The notes: a model not told the origin generated them from the letters alone. A stretch of DNA of 64,000 nt from Escarpia spicata (GCA_963995525.1 OZ023206.1:6843919-6907918); one strand, 5' to 3'. Positions 42,301 to 62,980 are shown, numbered from the stretch's first letter. A program made the numbers and translations.

Positions 42301-42793
42301 CTCAGTCGTGAGAGAGGGAATGTGTTGTCTTTTATGTTATGATTATTGAATTAGTTTTTTCATTGAACTTGTGATGTGAGTGCACAGAGTATGCAGTATT
42401 AGAAAATGTGCAGGTAGCATGCAGTATTTGGTTTACTTCCAGGACGTCATGGTGGTGGGCGAGCCGACCTTGATGGGCGGCGAGTTCGGTGACGAGGACG
42501 AACGTCTGATAACGAGGCTTGAGAACACGCAGATCGAGACCAATGGCAGTGGTGCCCCCTCTGGGGAATGCAACGACAACGCGCCATTCGACCAGAAGAA
42601 CATTCTGCCGACCTCCGGCACCGTGACGTCGGCCAGTCAGAACGCGGGGTTGAACTCGAAGGTGGGCGGACCAGGCTCTCAACCTCCGCCCAGTCAGCAG
42701 TTCCAGAACTCACCCTCAGTGCACAGTCCATGGGGCGCTGACAAGAAGACACCCCAGCCTACGCCCTCACCCACTGAGATCAAGACTGAGTGA
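18132..42793 (+). CDS. LDB1: LIM domain-binding protein (LDB1/LDB2/Chip/NLI/CLIM), eight coding exons
   Basis: Joining 18132-18299, 25033-25135, 28408-28580, 32542-32664, 33206-33283, 34040-34163, 38851-38999 and 42443-42793 gives 1269 nt, 422 residues, close to vertebrate LDB1. Residues about 40-240 form the dimerisation and SSBP-binding region: [85 protein letters not shown] and [12 protein letters not shown]. Residues 264-269 (KRRKRK) are the nuclear localisation signal. Residues 307-336 begin [20 protein letters not shown], the LIM-interaction domain. The C-terminal tail is Pro/Ser-rich. LDB proteins are nuclear scaffolds joining LIM-homeodomain/LMO, GATA/bHLH and SSBP partners. All junction phases agree. 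Oddities: a GC-AG intron 3, NAGNAG before exon 5, a duplicated exon 5 donor and an acceptor-derived minisatellite before exon 3. Confidence 0.96.
18568..18840. repeat. Degenerate 17-20-bp tandem repeat in LDB intron 1
   Basis: Repeats of TGTGTCACCTGTGTCTGTA with many substitutions. A TGCG-rich microsatellite precedes it at 18365-18400. Confidence 0.85.
18985..19775. repeat. 48-bp minisatellite in LDB intron 1, about 16 copies
   Basis: The unit contains AGTCCTAGACAGAGACAGTT then GTTTAGTTGGCAGGGTCTGC and CTCTGTC. Starts at 19087 and 19135 give 48 bp. Copies vary (GCAGGG/GCATGG, TGTTTAG/TGTGTAG) and a few units are shortened. Confidence 0.95.
19905..20065. repeat. Two-copy direct repeat of about 75 bp
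   Basis: GTCAGCGCTGAC.GTTGAGTG then TTAATTATTCATGTTTCCCT and AAGGTGATGGTGGTGTGTGT occur twice in tandem with one or two differences. Confidence 0.9.
20070..21060. other. LDB intron 1, nothing recognised
   Basis: AT-rich intronic sequence with no supported feature. Confidence 0.4.
21070..22200 (+). pseudogene. 5'-truncated LINE (CR1/jockey-like RT) in LDB intron 1
   Basis: The plus strand encodes [27 protein letters not shown], a gap at a (TA)n expansion (21267-21309), then [22 protein letters not shown], an RTIDDWN segment and [15 protein letters not shown] before a stop at 22095. This is the RT thumb and C-terminal region of a non-LTR element. The YADD core falls in the deleted region. Frame changes and an in-frame stop near 21730 (VQ*RATKL) show decay. 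A 3' UTR to about 22200 matches the fragment at 6375-6520. It has the same orientation as LDB. Confidence 0.85.
22587..22691. repeat. (CT)n / (GCTCTC)n simple repeat
   Basis: A CT tract with an internal block of GCTCTC hexamers. Long Ser/Leu or Arg/Glu frames across it are repeat artefacts. Confidence 0.97.
22700..23865. other. LDB intron 1, nothing recognised
   Basis: AT-rich intron sequence. Frames at 23302-23490 and 23515-23865 lack domains or splice context. Confidence 0.4.
23870..24226. repeat. Irregular 25-35-bp tandem repeat
   Basis: Variations on GTCTGTCCAGAGAGTGGTGT followed by GATGTT, with inserted GTCCA or TGTTG segments that change the unit length. Confidence 0.9.
24227..24306. 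repeat. (CA)n microsatellite
   Basis: About 40 uninterrupted CA dinucleotides directly after the irregular tandem repeat. Confidence 0.98.
24386..25000. repeat. 30-bp minisatellite ending 33 bp before LDB exon 2
   Basis: The unit is ATATCCATGGTGATACTGTG then TGACCCCATT. Starts at 24481 and 24511 give a 30-bp period; about 20 copies, some shortened. The array reaches almost to the exon 2 acceptor at 25031-25032. Confidence 0.95.
25033..25135 (+). CDS. LDB1: LDB exon 2
   Basis: Acceptor TATGTTGCCAG and donor ACA|GTAAGT. It encodes [20 protein letters not shown] and ends [10 protein letters not shown] plus one base of a Thr codon (phase 1). Strongly conserved dimerisation-domain sequence. Confidence 0.96.
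25140..25610. other. LDB intron 2, 5' part, nothing recognised
   Basis: No supported feature before the purine-rich repeat. Confidence 0.4.
25612..25855. repeat. 20-bp purine-rich minisatellite, about 12 copies
   Basis: The unit is GAGAACGGGAGAGGGGAGTG, with shortened early copies. The strand is almost pure purine, so it could form a triplex. The Glu/Gly/Arg-rich frames seen in it are artefacts. Confidence 0.95.
25870..27195. other. LDB intron 2, nothing recognised
   Basis: AT-rich intronic sequence without recognisable coding or repeat content. Confidence 0.4.
27198..28407 (+). repeat. 42-bp minisatellite carrying the LDB exon 3 splice acceptor, about 29 copies
   Basis: The unit is GATTAGTTGGTGCTGTACAT then GTTGTACTGTTTGTGTTGCA and GC, exactly 42 bp. 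The last copy ends TGTTTGTGTTGCAG at 28407, the acceptor of exon 3, so every upstream unit holds a near-identical pyrimidine-rich tract plus CAG. Because 42 is 14 codons, use of an upstream acceptor adds multiples of 14 residues. From about 27708 to 28407 this frame has no stop and runs into [10 protein letters not shown] of exon 3 (translated unit: [14 protein letters not shown]). Further upstream a TGATGT variant introduces a stop. Confidence 0.96.
28408..28580 (+). CDS. LDB1: LDB exon 3
   Basis: It completes a Thr codon, then encodes [52 protein letters not shown]. The donor is AAG|GCAAGT, a GC donor in its usual strong context. No GT donor is nearby, and the next exon begins VLSEGRL as in the family, so the GC-AG intron is well supported. 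Confidence 0.95.
28581..29090. other. LDB intron 3, 5' part, nothing recognised
   Basis: No supported feature apart from the GC donor at its start. Confidence 0.4.
29095..29300. repeat. Dispersed repeat family A, copy 2
   Basis: Shares TAGTCCTTTG.GCTGAAGGTCCAA, TTTTGCATAGACATTTCA, CAAGAAATCTGTATTTGATT and TCCCCCCAAAAT blocks with 640-880. Confidence 0.6.
29305..30150. other. LDB intron 3, nothing recognised
   Basis: AT-rich sequence. The minus-strand frame at 29767-30072 has no recognisable domain. Confidence 0.4.
30158..30380. repeat. Dispersed repeat family B, uninterrupted copy
   Basis: It starts TAGTCCAAAGGACTTCGGGG (compare 2728-2775) and includes TTTACATAG...ACAATCACAGAAAACA.CAA, TGTTGTGAACAATCAATTAATG and GAACCCT. 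The same blocks flank the insertion at 30587-32360, which makes this the empty-site comparison. Confidence 0.6.
30587..32360. mobile_element. Nested DNA-transposon-like insertion (hAT-like termini, non-autonomous)
   Basis: The left end CAGTGTGTTCCCCTGG (30587) and right end CCAGGGGAAACACTG (to 32360) are near-perfect inverted repeats of the CAGTGTTTCCC type seen in hAT elements. ATGTG flanks both ends directly. The outer flanks, TTCACATAGCAACAAACAAT...GAAAACATGTG and ATGTGCAACATTGTGAACAG, join to match repeat family B at about 30245-30300. No transposase is visible inside the 1.77 kb. The 5-bp apparent duplication is shorter than the 8 bp usual for hAT, so the superfamily is uncertain. Confidence 0.65.
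30985..31085. repeat. SINE-like dispersed repeat, copy 2
   Basis: TTCTTATATAGCGCAGGACT, then GTTCAAAGCGCTTTACTCCC and TTTCTCTGGGAAGCAT. It shares the core of the copies at 8385 and 47625 and lies inside the nested insertion. Confidence 0.55.
32542..32664 (+). CDS. LDB1: LDB exon 4
   Basis: Acceptor CTCTGTCTCAG, donor CAG|GTATGT. Forty-one codons: [37 protein letters not shown]. Phase 0 at both ends. Confidence 0.96.
32665..33202. other. LDB intron 4
   Basis: Contains GATACA/CGATAC-like degenerate repeats around 32710-32800 and 33040-33080 (TATCGCGATACA, TATCATGATACAT), but nothing nameable. Confidence 0.4.
33206..33283 (+). CDS. LDB1: LDB exon 5
   Basis: Twenty-six codons, [17 protein letters not shown] then TNYTLNFLR. 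The acceptor is CCCGTAGCAG, a NAGNAG. Cutting after the first AG (exon from 33203) would add one Gln (MQ-QDP instead of MQ-DP). The donor is AGG|GTAAGT. A diverged copy of the exon end plus donor follows at 33298-33330. Confidence 0.94.
33284..33330 (+). repeat. Duplicated exon 5 end and splice donor
   Basis: ACACCCTCAACTTCCTCAGG plus GTAAGTACCCC (exon 5 end) is followed by ACACCCTCAACTATCTCGGG plus GTAAGTACCCT. The second donor begins at 33321, 37 bases downstream of the first; its use would shift the frame. Confidence 0.9.
33331..33920. other. LDB intron 5, nothing recognised
   Basis: A minus-strand frame spanning 33627-34106 overlaps exon 6 antisense and has no domain. Nothing else is supported. 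Confidence 0.4.
33925..34005. repeat. Dispersed X-box-like repeat, copy 1, abutting LDB exon 6
   Basis: GTTTGGCATCCATTTTCGAC, then GACAGACGTTGTTGCTAGGC and GATAGGTGACATGATGGATA. Related copies lie at 45145-45225 and 45470-45540. This copy ends about 35 bases before the exon 6 acceptor. Confidence 0.8.
34040..34163 (+). CDS. LDB1: LDB exon 6
   Basis: Acceptor TGTCGACAG, donor CTG|GTGAGT. It encodes [41 protein letters not shown] plus one base (phase 1). This is the most conserved block of the family. Confidence 0.97.
34164..34605. other. LDB intron 6, 5' part, nothing recognised
   Basis: No supported feature before the minisatellite. Confidence 0.4.
34606..37750. repeat. 69-71-bp minisatellite in LDB intron 6, about 44 copies
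   Basis: The unit contains AATAGATAAATGTCAACAAA, then TGTGAATGCCCCCTAAGTGC, CGCTTCTGTGGCAACAGGTA and TGGTCAGAGGC. GGTCAGAGG starts at 34631 and 34702 give 71 bp; AGATAATG variants are one or two bases shorter. Most units contain a Y-rich stretch plus CAACAG|GTATGG, which resembles an acceptor joined to a donor. Higher-order patterns of the TAATG and TAAATG variants recur. Confidence 0.97.
37751..38850. other. LDB intron 6, 3' part, nothing recognised
   Basis: AT-rich. The frame at 38197-38499 has no recognisable domain. Confidence 0.4.
38851..38999 (+). CDS. LDB1: LDB exon 7 (nuclear localisation signal)
   Basis: Acceptor TTTCCCTCGACCAG, donor GGG|GTAAGT. It completes a Glu codon, then [14 protein letters not shown] and an Asn/Ser/Pro-rich linker to PVPG. 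KRRKRK matches the conserved LDB nuclear localisation signal. Phase 0 at its end. Confidence 0.95.
39000..39450. other. LDB intron 7, 5' part
   Basis: A diverged pair (CAGGTAAAACTAAGTGCAGC and CAGGTGAAACTAAGTGCATC, near 39113 and 39189) is visible; nothing else. Confidence 0.5.
39452..42220. repeat. 50-bp minisatellite in LDB intron 7, about 55 copies with higher-order structure
   Basis: The unit is GTCCACTGAGGGGAGTGGAT, then ACATGCCAGTTGGTAGAGCA and GGGGCCAATG. Left copies (to about 40740) have GGCCAATGG, right copies GGCCAGTGG. Rows 40201-40440 and 40501-40740 are identical, a 300-bp (six-unit) higher-order repeat. CACTGATGG variants at 41752 and 42002 mark a 250-bp one. All three minus frames are open for 440-510 codons simply because the unit lacks stops. 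Confidence 0.98.
42443..42793 (+). CDS. LDB1: LDB exon 8 (LIM-interaction domain and C-terminus)
   Basis: Acceptor TTTACTTCCAG. It encodes [20 protein letters not shown] and [10 protein letters not shown], the LIM-interaction domain that binds LIM domains of LIM-HD and LMO proteins. A Gly/Ser/Pro/Gln-rich tail ends PTEIKTE before TGA (42791-42793). The domain and tail share one exon. Confidence 0.97.
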   Translation, partial: DVMVVGEPTLMGGEFGDEDERLITRLENTQIETNGSGAPSGECNDNAPFDQKNILPTSGTVTSASQNAGLNSKVGGPGSQPPPSQQFQNSPSVHSPWGADKKTPQPTPSPTEIKTE

Positions 42794-43787
42794 TGGGGGG
42801 CAAGGTAAATACTGGATATGTGACATCTAGACGATCATAGAGATCAATATCACAAAACCTGGATCAAAAGGTCAGCGTAAGTCTGGATCAATATATAAGA
42901 TGTGGACAGCCTGATGTAAGTCTGGATCAATATATATGAGATCTGGACAGCTGTATGTAAGTCTGCATCAATACTTATTTATATCTGAGATCAGGACAGA
43001 TGAAGATCTGTGTAACAAAGCCTGGATCAACGTCTGACTAGTAAAATGAGGTTTGTAGTGGAGATCACATAGTAGGGGTTAATGCACAATCATTGGGTGG
43101 GTGGTTAATTAAATATTGGTTGTGGTGTGACATGATAAAACAACACTGCATGTTGCTACAGTACGTCTGTGGAATCTGTGTCTGGGATATCTGCTGTCTT
43201 GGACCCCCCCACTCCCGGGAGTGGAGCTATAATCCAGCTTTGGGCTACAGCCGCGAGGGTCCATACATTCATCTTGGGGCATATGTAATGTAAGATTTGT
43301 TATTTTTAAATGTGTAAAATTTCATGTCCGAATTGTGCGTATCGTTTAGTTACGATGCACAAGATGTATTGATACTTAAGAAACGTTGACCAGGACGTAC
43401 GTTGGATGTACATAAGAAATGTCGACGTAGTCCACTGCCATGTGTCACCAGTGTTTGCCACATTTGCTGCAGTATGTTCTCGGTGTGCACCAGTCTTCTA
43501 CCATGACCCAAAAAAGTTAGACCAGCAACTTCCAAAAGCAACGTTAGTAGTCGACCTTTTACAAACTACAGAGTTAGCAACGGCACAATACTTGAGCGCA
43601 AACAGCCTGCAAAACACCATTTAAAAAATCTACATTAATTTTGTTGTACTGATAATCATTTTATACATGTATGTCAGTTTCGTGTTATCATGCGCCCTTC
43701 TTGAGTTTTGCAATTCAAATTTCAGGGCAGTATTCTTTGTAAAGATTGCTTCTTTTGATATGATTGCTGATGTAAAGTGGTAGTTTC

Positions 43788-44032
43788 CCCGAAAAGGGAG
43801 GTGGTCACACGGATCAGTAACTGTTACTGACCCACCGGAAAAGGGAGGTGGTCACACGGATCAGTAACTGTTACTGACCCACCGGAAAAGGGAGGTGGTC
43901 ACACGGATCAGTAACTGTTACTGACCCACCGGAAAAGGGAGGTGGTCACACGGATCAGTAACTGTTACTGACCCACCGGAAAAGGGAGGTGGTCACACGG
44001 ATCAGTAACTGGTACTGACCCACCGGAAAAGA
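43788..44032. repeat. 46-47-bp tandem repeat, five copies
   Basis: The unit is GGAAAAGGGAGGTGGTCACA, then CGGATCAGTAACTGTTACTG and ACCCACC. It contains CAGTAACTGTTACTG, an internal palindrome. Copies are almost identical. Confidence 0.96.
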
Positions 44033-44127
44033 AGCTGGTTAGCATATATTTCAAACAAGTGTAAGTCTAGGCTGCTGTAGGAAAACTGCCTGGTGTGTTG
44101 TGTGTCTATAAGCTACACTATATGTCC

Positions 44128-44225
44128 CAGCAGTGCTGGCAATCTGTAAGGTCTGTCACGCAGTGGCAATCTGTAAGGTCTGTCACGCAGTGGCAATCTG
44201 TAAGGTCTGTCACGCAGTGGCAATC
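44128..44225. repeat. 27-bp tandem repeat, about 3.5 copies
   Basis: GGCAATCTGTAAGGTCTGTC plus ACGCAGT repeats. It is 27 bp, hence the short in-frame AICKVCHAV peptide repeat. Confidence 0.95.
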
Positions 44226-44387
44226 CACACTGTCTATGCTGACGCGGTAGTGTCAACTTACAACATTAGGTGTAAGTTTGATGAAGATGTTGTTTTTTGT
44301 GTTGGTTGTGGAGTTATTAATGTAGATGCACGTGTTTTACTTTTGTTGGACAAACCTGAAGGGACACCAATTCAAGTAAAACACAGC

Positions 44388-44760
44388 ACTTGTGGTACTA
44401 CTGTACTCGTGGTACCCCTGTGGTACTACTGTACTTGTGGTACCTCTGTGGTACTACTGTACTCGTGGTACCTCTGTGGTACTACTGTACTCGTGGTACC
44501 TCTGTGGTACTACTGTACTCGTGGTACCTCTGTGGTACTACTGTACTCGTCGTACCACTGTGGTACTACTGTACTCGTGGTACCTCTGTGGTACTACTGT
44601 ACTCGTGGTACTACTGTGGTAATACTGTACTCGTGGTACCACTGTGGTACTACTGTTCTCATGGTACCTCTGTGGTACTACTGTACTCGTGGTACCACTG
44701 TGGTACTACTGTACTTGGCGAACCTCATGGTATCACTGTGGTACCACTGAACTTGTGGAA
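44388..44760. repeat. 28-bp tandem repeat, about 13 copies
   Basis: CTGTGGTACTACTGTACTCG plus TGGTACCT, period 28 (starts at 44421 and 44449). GGTACC palindromes occur in most units. Confidence 0.95.
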
Positions 44761-45144
44761 CCGTACGTGTAGTACTATACTTGAGTTATTACTGTACTTG
44801 GCTGCACTACTGTAATTAACCGAGGTCTGTAGGTAATGTTTTTGGTTCTGTAAATACAATGCACTTGGGTGTACTACTGCACTATTTTGTGACTTAGTTG
44901 ACAACTACAAAAACAAATTTCTTGTGGGCAGCTGTCAAAACCCAGATGTTGCGGCTTGCCTATGTTACTGCTACAATGAAAATTATGTGCATGACCTGCA
45001 GCAATCTTTACTGACAATGTTTACGTGTGCGTTACTAGTGCATCATGACATCTGCTAAACCAATCTTTCCCGCGTGCAGTTCTCACTTAATTGTTTTTGT
45101 TATAAAGACAAACATTCAAGGCCATAATTTTTTTTTTTAATTCC

Positions 45145-45225
45145 GAGTGTTTGGCATCCATTTTTTATGATTTGACAGACATCGTTGCTAGGCAACAGGT
45201 CACATGAAGGACAGGCAATTGATGT
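45145..45225. repeat. Dispersed X-box-like repeat, copy 2
   Basis: GTTTGGCATCCATTTTTTAT, then GACAGACATCGTTGCTAGGC and AACAGGTCACATGAAGGACA. GTTGCTAGGCAAC is a perfect palindrome of the RFX X-box type. Confidence 0.8.
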
Positions 45226-45469
45226 ATAAAATTACATCCAGTATGTCGCGGTTTGCCTACATGACAATTTAAATTTAGCGCATGACCTCCGTCATGCTTT
45301 GCTAATAATGTTGATAAAGGTTATATATGTGAATTACATCACTATTGCTGCATGGTATCTCATAAATCAAACATTCCTGCATACACTTATCACTTTGCCT
45401 TGTGTTTTTGTCATAAACTTTGTAACCAGTGTCAACAAAGTGTACAGTGGAATGTCTCAATCCACCACG

Positions 45470-45540
45470 TTTTTCTAACGGCTTGATGGAGGTTTTGCCA
45501 AGCAACAAGTCACGTGATGGATAGGCCAATTCCCCATCAA
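45470..45540. repeat. Dispersed X-box-like repeat, copy 3 (diverged)
   Basis: CTAACGGCTTGATGGAGGTT, then TTGCCAAGCAACAAGTCACG and TGATGGATAGGC. It is related to the copies at 33925 and 45145, with the X-box half-sites altered. Confidence 0.65.
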
Positions 45541-46150
45541 GTCAATACTCTCTCAAAAAGTATATATTATTTAAGTGGGCCAGTGTAGTTTTGTCAGAGC
45601 AAATACTTTCCCTGGTACAGCGGTTGTACAAAATCAGGGAAAATATATTCCAGTAAGTTTTGTATATCTATATATATGACGTGTGAAATGTGGGTCTGTT
45701 GTTATGCAAATACTGTAAATGCTTAGGATGAGATGGTATTTTCATTTGGAGACTATTTTGGCTACTGTATAACTGCTAGTTTGTGCTTTGTACAAACGCT
45801 GTTTTTTTGTGGTACAGAGCCATCAATATAAAATGGACTGGTTTCAATTGCACATCATAGTAATTAGTTAGCATCCTTTGGCTATTGTATAATTAGTATT
45901 CCCTGTTGCTACACTTTAGCATGAAACTAATGGTAACTTCCTGACCATTTCAAGATAAGCATTGGAACAAAAAATATTTCTTCCCAAAAGAAACAACACA
46001 AAACTCGCATAATTACAATTATTTGTAATTGACACCAATATTACATTGTAGCATGTGTATTTGGAAGGAATGTGTTTTGTGTGTGGATATGTTATACATA
46101 TATTTAGTAATTTATTACGCAATTATTATAGTATTTGTAGAAAAGTTGTA

Positions 46151-46156
46151 AATAAA
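46151..46156 (+). terminator. LDB1: Candidate LDB polyadenylation signal
   Basis: AATAAA in GTAAATAAAACAGTTGTGTT, with GT-rich sequence following. Position fits the end of an AT-rich UTR-like tract, but the assignment to LDB is inferred. Confidence 0.35.
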
Positions 46157-46179
46157 ACAGTTGTGTTCATAAGCAATTT

Positions 46180-46990
46180 ATGTCTGTTTCTGTCCATCTG
46201 TTTAATGAATGACTAAAAGCGAAGGTGCATCCTGCTAATTTTAGAAATGGACCCTCAAAAACTGGAATTACACCTATGTATGGTCTCATAAAAACGGACT
46301 TTTGGTGGGTCTAACTCCACACATGTGGAAGTTGTGATTTTGCAAAAACATTACCCACCGATAGCTTCAGCGAATAATAATACTGTTCCACTTGATAGGC
46401 ATTGCCAGTGTTGCCAATCCACCACTACTTTTGTAGGACAGCAACCCTTATGCACCAGTGAGTAAGATCAAGTTAGTAGCAAGCCATTATTAAAACTTGA
46501 TGAGCACTACTTATTTCATTTCATCAAATGTGAGATTGTTTTCTCAACTTGTTTATCAAACAATAACACCTATATACAAGACACTAGAGAAAGGTACCAA
46601 TTGAGAAAAAACGTGTATTGAAAAATTGGCAGAAAACAATGTTACATTAAAGCTAGTCTTCACAGTGACAGCCTGGAAGGTCACAACTATTAATAGACTT
46701 AGAGCGTGGTAAGAAACAGGAAATAATGTTATTCTGGTTCACTAGTTAAAAAACTGATCACTCGGAAGCATGAATAGCCTCGTCATTGGTCGACATTCTG
46801 CACGGTATTCGACTACATCTGCAATCGACCAATAGATGGCACCACCATAGATTATGTCTACAATTACTTTTCTCTTCGTCATTTGTAAAGAACGCGAGCG
46901 CCAAGGAAAAGACGAAACGTTTCACAAACCATAGCGAATAACAGTCGTCAATAATGTTCGTGTTACATCAACAGAACCAACCATCAAGCC
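46180..46990. other. Spacer between convergent LDB and SRSF10-like genes
   Basis: No coding or repeat content recognised. The two genes are tail to tail. Confidence 0.4.
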
Positions 46991-47012
46991 TAGATGCACC
47001 GTTAAAACAAGT

Positions 47013-47018
47013 TTTATT
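47013..47018 (-). terminator. SRSF10: Candidate SRSF10-like polyadenylation signal
   Basis: AATAAA on the minus strand about 500 bases after the stop at 47517, within CTTAATAAAACTTG. It gives a 3' UTR of ordinary length. Confidence 0.45.
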
Positions 47019-47516
47019 AAGAAAACATAAAACTACACCGAACAACCACAGTGCCACATCCTGGCATGTTTCTTGAATACTAGTCGATTCCTGTTTCATC
47101 GACATCAAAAGAAGATGGTATTCTTGTGAGTCCGCAGAATACATTGCTGAGACGATCTACTTTAAATGTGTACTGTTGTGTAGCAGAGATGTCGTTGGTC
47201 TTGTTGAGTTGTATAATGCAGAACCATGTAACACGAAGGAGGACACATAAACTTATCTGTCTACAGGAATACAAACAGTTCGCAAACACAATCATTCTAG
47301 ACACTTCCTGTCGGCCAAAACATACTGTTTCTGTCGCTCCATACTCCATGTTGGCAACAAAGGATGCCCCCAGGAACATGTGACTTTGCGTTGACTGCAA
47401 CTACACCTTGCCAATGACACGAATGTGACATAGAATGTCCAAGTTGTTTGGTCCATACACTGACACTACAGCGGGTGACCTGCGTCACCTCCAGTGCTGC
47501 CTCTAGTGGGCTGTGG

Positions 47517-59760
<12,244 letters not shown>

Positions 59761-59782
59761 CGCTATGGCGGTAATGACTATC

Positions 59783-59815
59783 AAGATGGCTGCGGTCTGA
59801 AATAACGCATGCGCA
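59783..59815 (-). promoter_or_regulatory. YY1-like and NRF1-like promoter motifs, repeated in each unit
   Basis: AAGATGGC (59783-59790, plus strand) and CGCATGCGCA (59806-59815) lie 23-55 bases upstream of the copy 1 ATG. The CGCATGCGCA motif recurs at 60110-60119 and 60422-60431. These are motifs typical of TATA-less housekeeping promoters; factor binding is inferred from motif resemblance. Confidence 0.55.
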
Positions 59816-59999
59816 TTTACATGCTTTTAAATACATAAAGTATAGTATCGCCACCTTGTGGTTTAATTGTCGAATCCTAGATTATTCAGGCTCCGCTATG
59901 TTGCACTACTGTTTATCGCACATATGCTACCGTTTTTCCCGTTGTGACCACTGGTAAGATAAGATAATTTATCATAAACATGGTTTTACTATGTCTTAC

Positions 60000-60064
60000 C
60001 TTGTGCTTTCTGGCACATTGCGAACATAAAGGGAAGTATTTGGAGGCCTAGAATAACGAGACAT
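60000..60064 (-). CDS. SRSF10: SRSF10-like alternative exon 1, copy 2
   Basis: Identical organisation 304 bases upstream: same ATG, 65 nt, same donor. It encodes Ser instead of Gly at residue 20 (VPEST). Splicing to exon 2 would give an intact protein. Confidence 0.8.
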
Positions 60065-60311
60065 CGCTAAGGCGGTAATGACGATCAAGATGGCTGCGGT
60101 CTGAAATAACGCATGCGCATTTACATACTTTTAAATACGTAAAGTATAGTATCGCCACCTTGTGGTTTAATTGTCGAATCCTAGATTATTCAGGCTCCGC
60201 TATGTTGCGCCACTGTTTATCGCACATACAACTGTATGCTACCGTTTTTCCCGTTGTGACCACTGGTAAGATAAGATAATTTATCATAAACATGGTTTTA
60301 CTATGTCTTAC

Positions 60312-60376
60312 CTTGTGCTTTCTGGCACATTGCGAACATAAAGGGAAGTATTTGGAGGCCTAGAATAACGAGACAT
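60312..60376 (-). CDS. SRSF10: SRSF10-like alternative exon 1, copy 3 (distal)
   Basis: A third copy, 312 bases further upstream, also intact and also with Ser20. All three have the same 5' flank. Confidence 0.8.
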
Positions 60377-60650
60377 CGCTATGGCGGTAATGACGATCAA
60401 GATGGCTGCGGTCTGAAATAACGCATGCGCATTTACATGCTTTTAAATACGTAAAGTATAGTATCGCCACCTTGTGGTTTAATTGTCGAATCCTAGATTA
60501 TTCAGGCTCCGCTATGTCGCCACTGTTTATCGCACATATGCTACCGTTTTTCCCGTTGTGACCACTGGTAAGATAAGATAATGCTTTATTTGTCTCGGGT
60601 GAGAACACAATTGGTTACTATGAATCTGGGCAAATTAATCAAATATTAAT

Positions 60651-60814
<164 letters not shown>

Positions 60815-60849
60815 CGCACGCATGCATGCATTCTGTTGGATGGCGTCAT

Positions 60850-61390
60850 ATATAGCGCTAGCTAAAATGGTTGAATAAAATTATCAGTGAACCAGCATCA
60901 GTGATTCGACATTGATAATTGTTAATATGATTGCTTGTGTAATTTATATTTGTTAACTTGTATATTAAGGGGTATATATTAAGCATTGCTGCATTAGAAA
61001 CAACCAGTCGTTTATGTTATTGTGTGACAGGAATTATGTTATTATATAAATTGTTTGTATACGGTGTGTTATTGTGTTGCAAATATTGCAAAAAAATGAA
61101 TGTTGTTACAAAAGTTAACCACACAGTAAACAGTACTATTTAGATGCAGAAATCATAACATTGTGATATTTTAAATATGTGACAGAATGTATTATTTTTC
61201 AAAGTTAACTTTTAAATAAAATATTCTGAACAGAAGAGGGCTCTTCCTCACTTTTAAACAGAAAATGCGTCATTTGACACGGAGAATGCATCATTTGACA
61301 CAGCATTTGGAAAGCACGTCGTTTGAAGCGGAATTTGCATTTTTCGGAAATGGGATTTTGAAATGGAATTGAAACGGAATTTGCATTTTT
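60850..61390. other. Upstream flank with CATTTGACAC repeats
   Basis: AT-rich. At 61265-61380 there are short repeats of CATTTGACAC and GGAATTTGCATTTTT; nothing coding. Confidence 0.5.
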
Positions 61391-61396
61391 TGAAAT

Positions 61397-61449
61397 ACTA
61401 TGAGTCTATATATATATATATATAGTGTCCCTATATATATACTCATAGT
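61397..61449. repeat. Imperfect hairpin
   Basis: ACTATGAGTCTATATATATA on the left and TATATATACTCATAGT on the right are inverted repeats around TAGTGTCCCTA. Confidence 0.85.
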
Positions 61450-61524
61450 TGCTACTGTGTTTTAAGAATTAATTTTATATTGTATATTGTAGTTTATGTA
61501 CTTATGATGGTCAAAATATATACT

Positions 61525-61551
61525 GTCTGTCTGTCTGTCTGTCTGTCTGTA
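61525..61551. repeat. (GTCT)n microsatellite
   Basis: Six to seven GTCT tetranucleotides. Confidence 0.95.
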
Positions 61552-61765
61552 TTATGTGAATAAATATATACATGTTTGTTGCATGCTTATATTGTTATTA
61601 GTACTTACATTTTTGATCATACACGAGATGTGCATTCAGCCATGTGCTCTGCCTTGCCTTCATAAAGGGTAATATGTACTTTTAGTTTATCTTCAAGTTT
61701 AAACACACTAAGTATGATTACTAAAATCTACCATGCAGGTATATATATATATATATAATTAAAAA

Positions 61766-61972
<207 letters not shown>

Positions 61973-61979
61973 TGCATGT

Positions 61980-62980
61980 ATGTATCTATGGTTGTATGTC
62001 GTACATGCATGCATGTCTATTTCCCTTAAACAGTTTTGTTGTAAAATCGAAGTGCTCTAAACGTAAATAACACGCTAGGGTATACAGACATGTCATTAGA
62101 TGTTTTCATATTTAAAGCCTCAAACGGTATGCAAGTAACCTTTATTTTTTAATCTTATCCATTAATAAAATAGTGTTATCAATGAATACGCAATTTTGCA
62201 AATATATAAAATAGTTTATATTAATTATTAACCAAACAATTTGTATGTTACGCCGTATCTCATTTTTTTCCATTAACAATATTATTACAGCTTGACGCTA
62301 ATTTATGTTATTAATCCCTAACCGAAACAATATATGTTCGATAGCCTATTTGGAATGTCCCACGGATGTTCATAGAATGTGTGATTTTTCCTTTGAACAT
62401 TTAGAAGAACACAGTAGAACAGTTTTTCGTTTAAGTTACATGTCACGTTATACTTGTATATCCACTATTGGCCGACACAATATGAATACAATGATAATTC
62501 ATATAGGCCTACGTAAACGATTCCCGTGCGATTATCATTTGTATAAACGGTGAATTGTGATGTAGCCTACATATACACGTAAAAGAGATTTGACATCACC
62601 GATTGATCAGCTACCACAAAGTATCACACAAGAACACAGTTAATCTTAGAAGGACTTATGTGCTACGAACATTATAATATTTATTATTATCATTACTGTG
62701 ATTGTGACCCACACGTTGTGTGCAATGCGCTAGTTAGGAAACATAGCCCATTCGTTTGCATAATAACACCTTTGACTGAACTAAATGTTCACAATATATA
62801 TGAGTAAAATATGCGCAGACATAAAACGTTTTGTTGTAACTACTGCAGCGTATATCCGGCGGCAAAGTGTTCGCAGCTTAAATTTACATAAATATGATTA
62901 GAGATACGACGGTAAGAGATAAAACACACGTCAGATTGTTACACTATTCATAGTAACCGCGCCGACAAGAGCACTGGTAA
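61980..62980. other. Non-coding, nothing recognised
   Basis: AT-rich sequence. The frame at 62305-62553 has no recognisable domain. Confidence 0.4.

Larger units (their letters stand above)
42794..46175 (+). other. Candidate LDB 3' UTR and downstream region
   Basis: No coding exon follows. Three small tandem repeats and two X-box-like repeats lie here. A good AATAAA at 46151 followed by TTGTGTT could end a long 3' UTR, but earlier polyadenylation is possible. Confidence 0.3.

Noticed and set aside
47080..47400. Minus-strand 106-codon frame downstream of the SRSF10-like stop
   Set aside because: It has no domain, lies in the expected 3' UTR and starts after the true stop at 47517.
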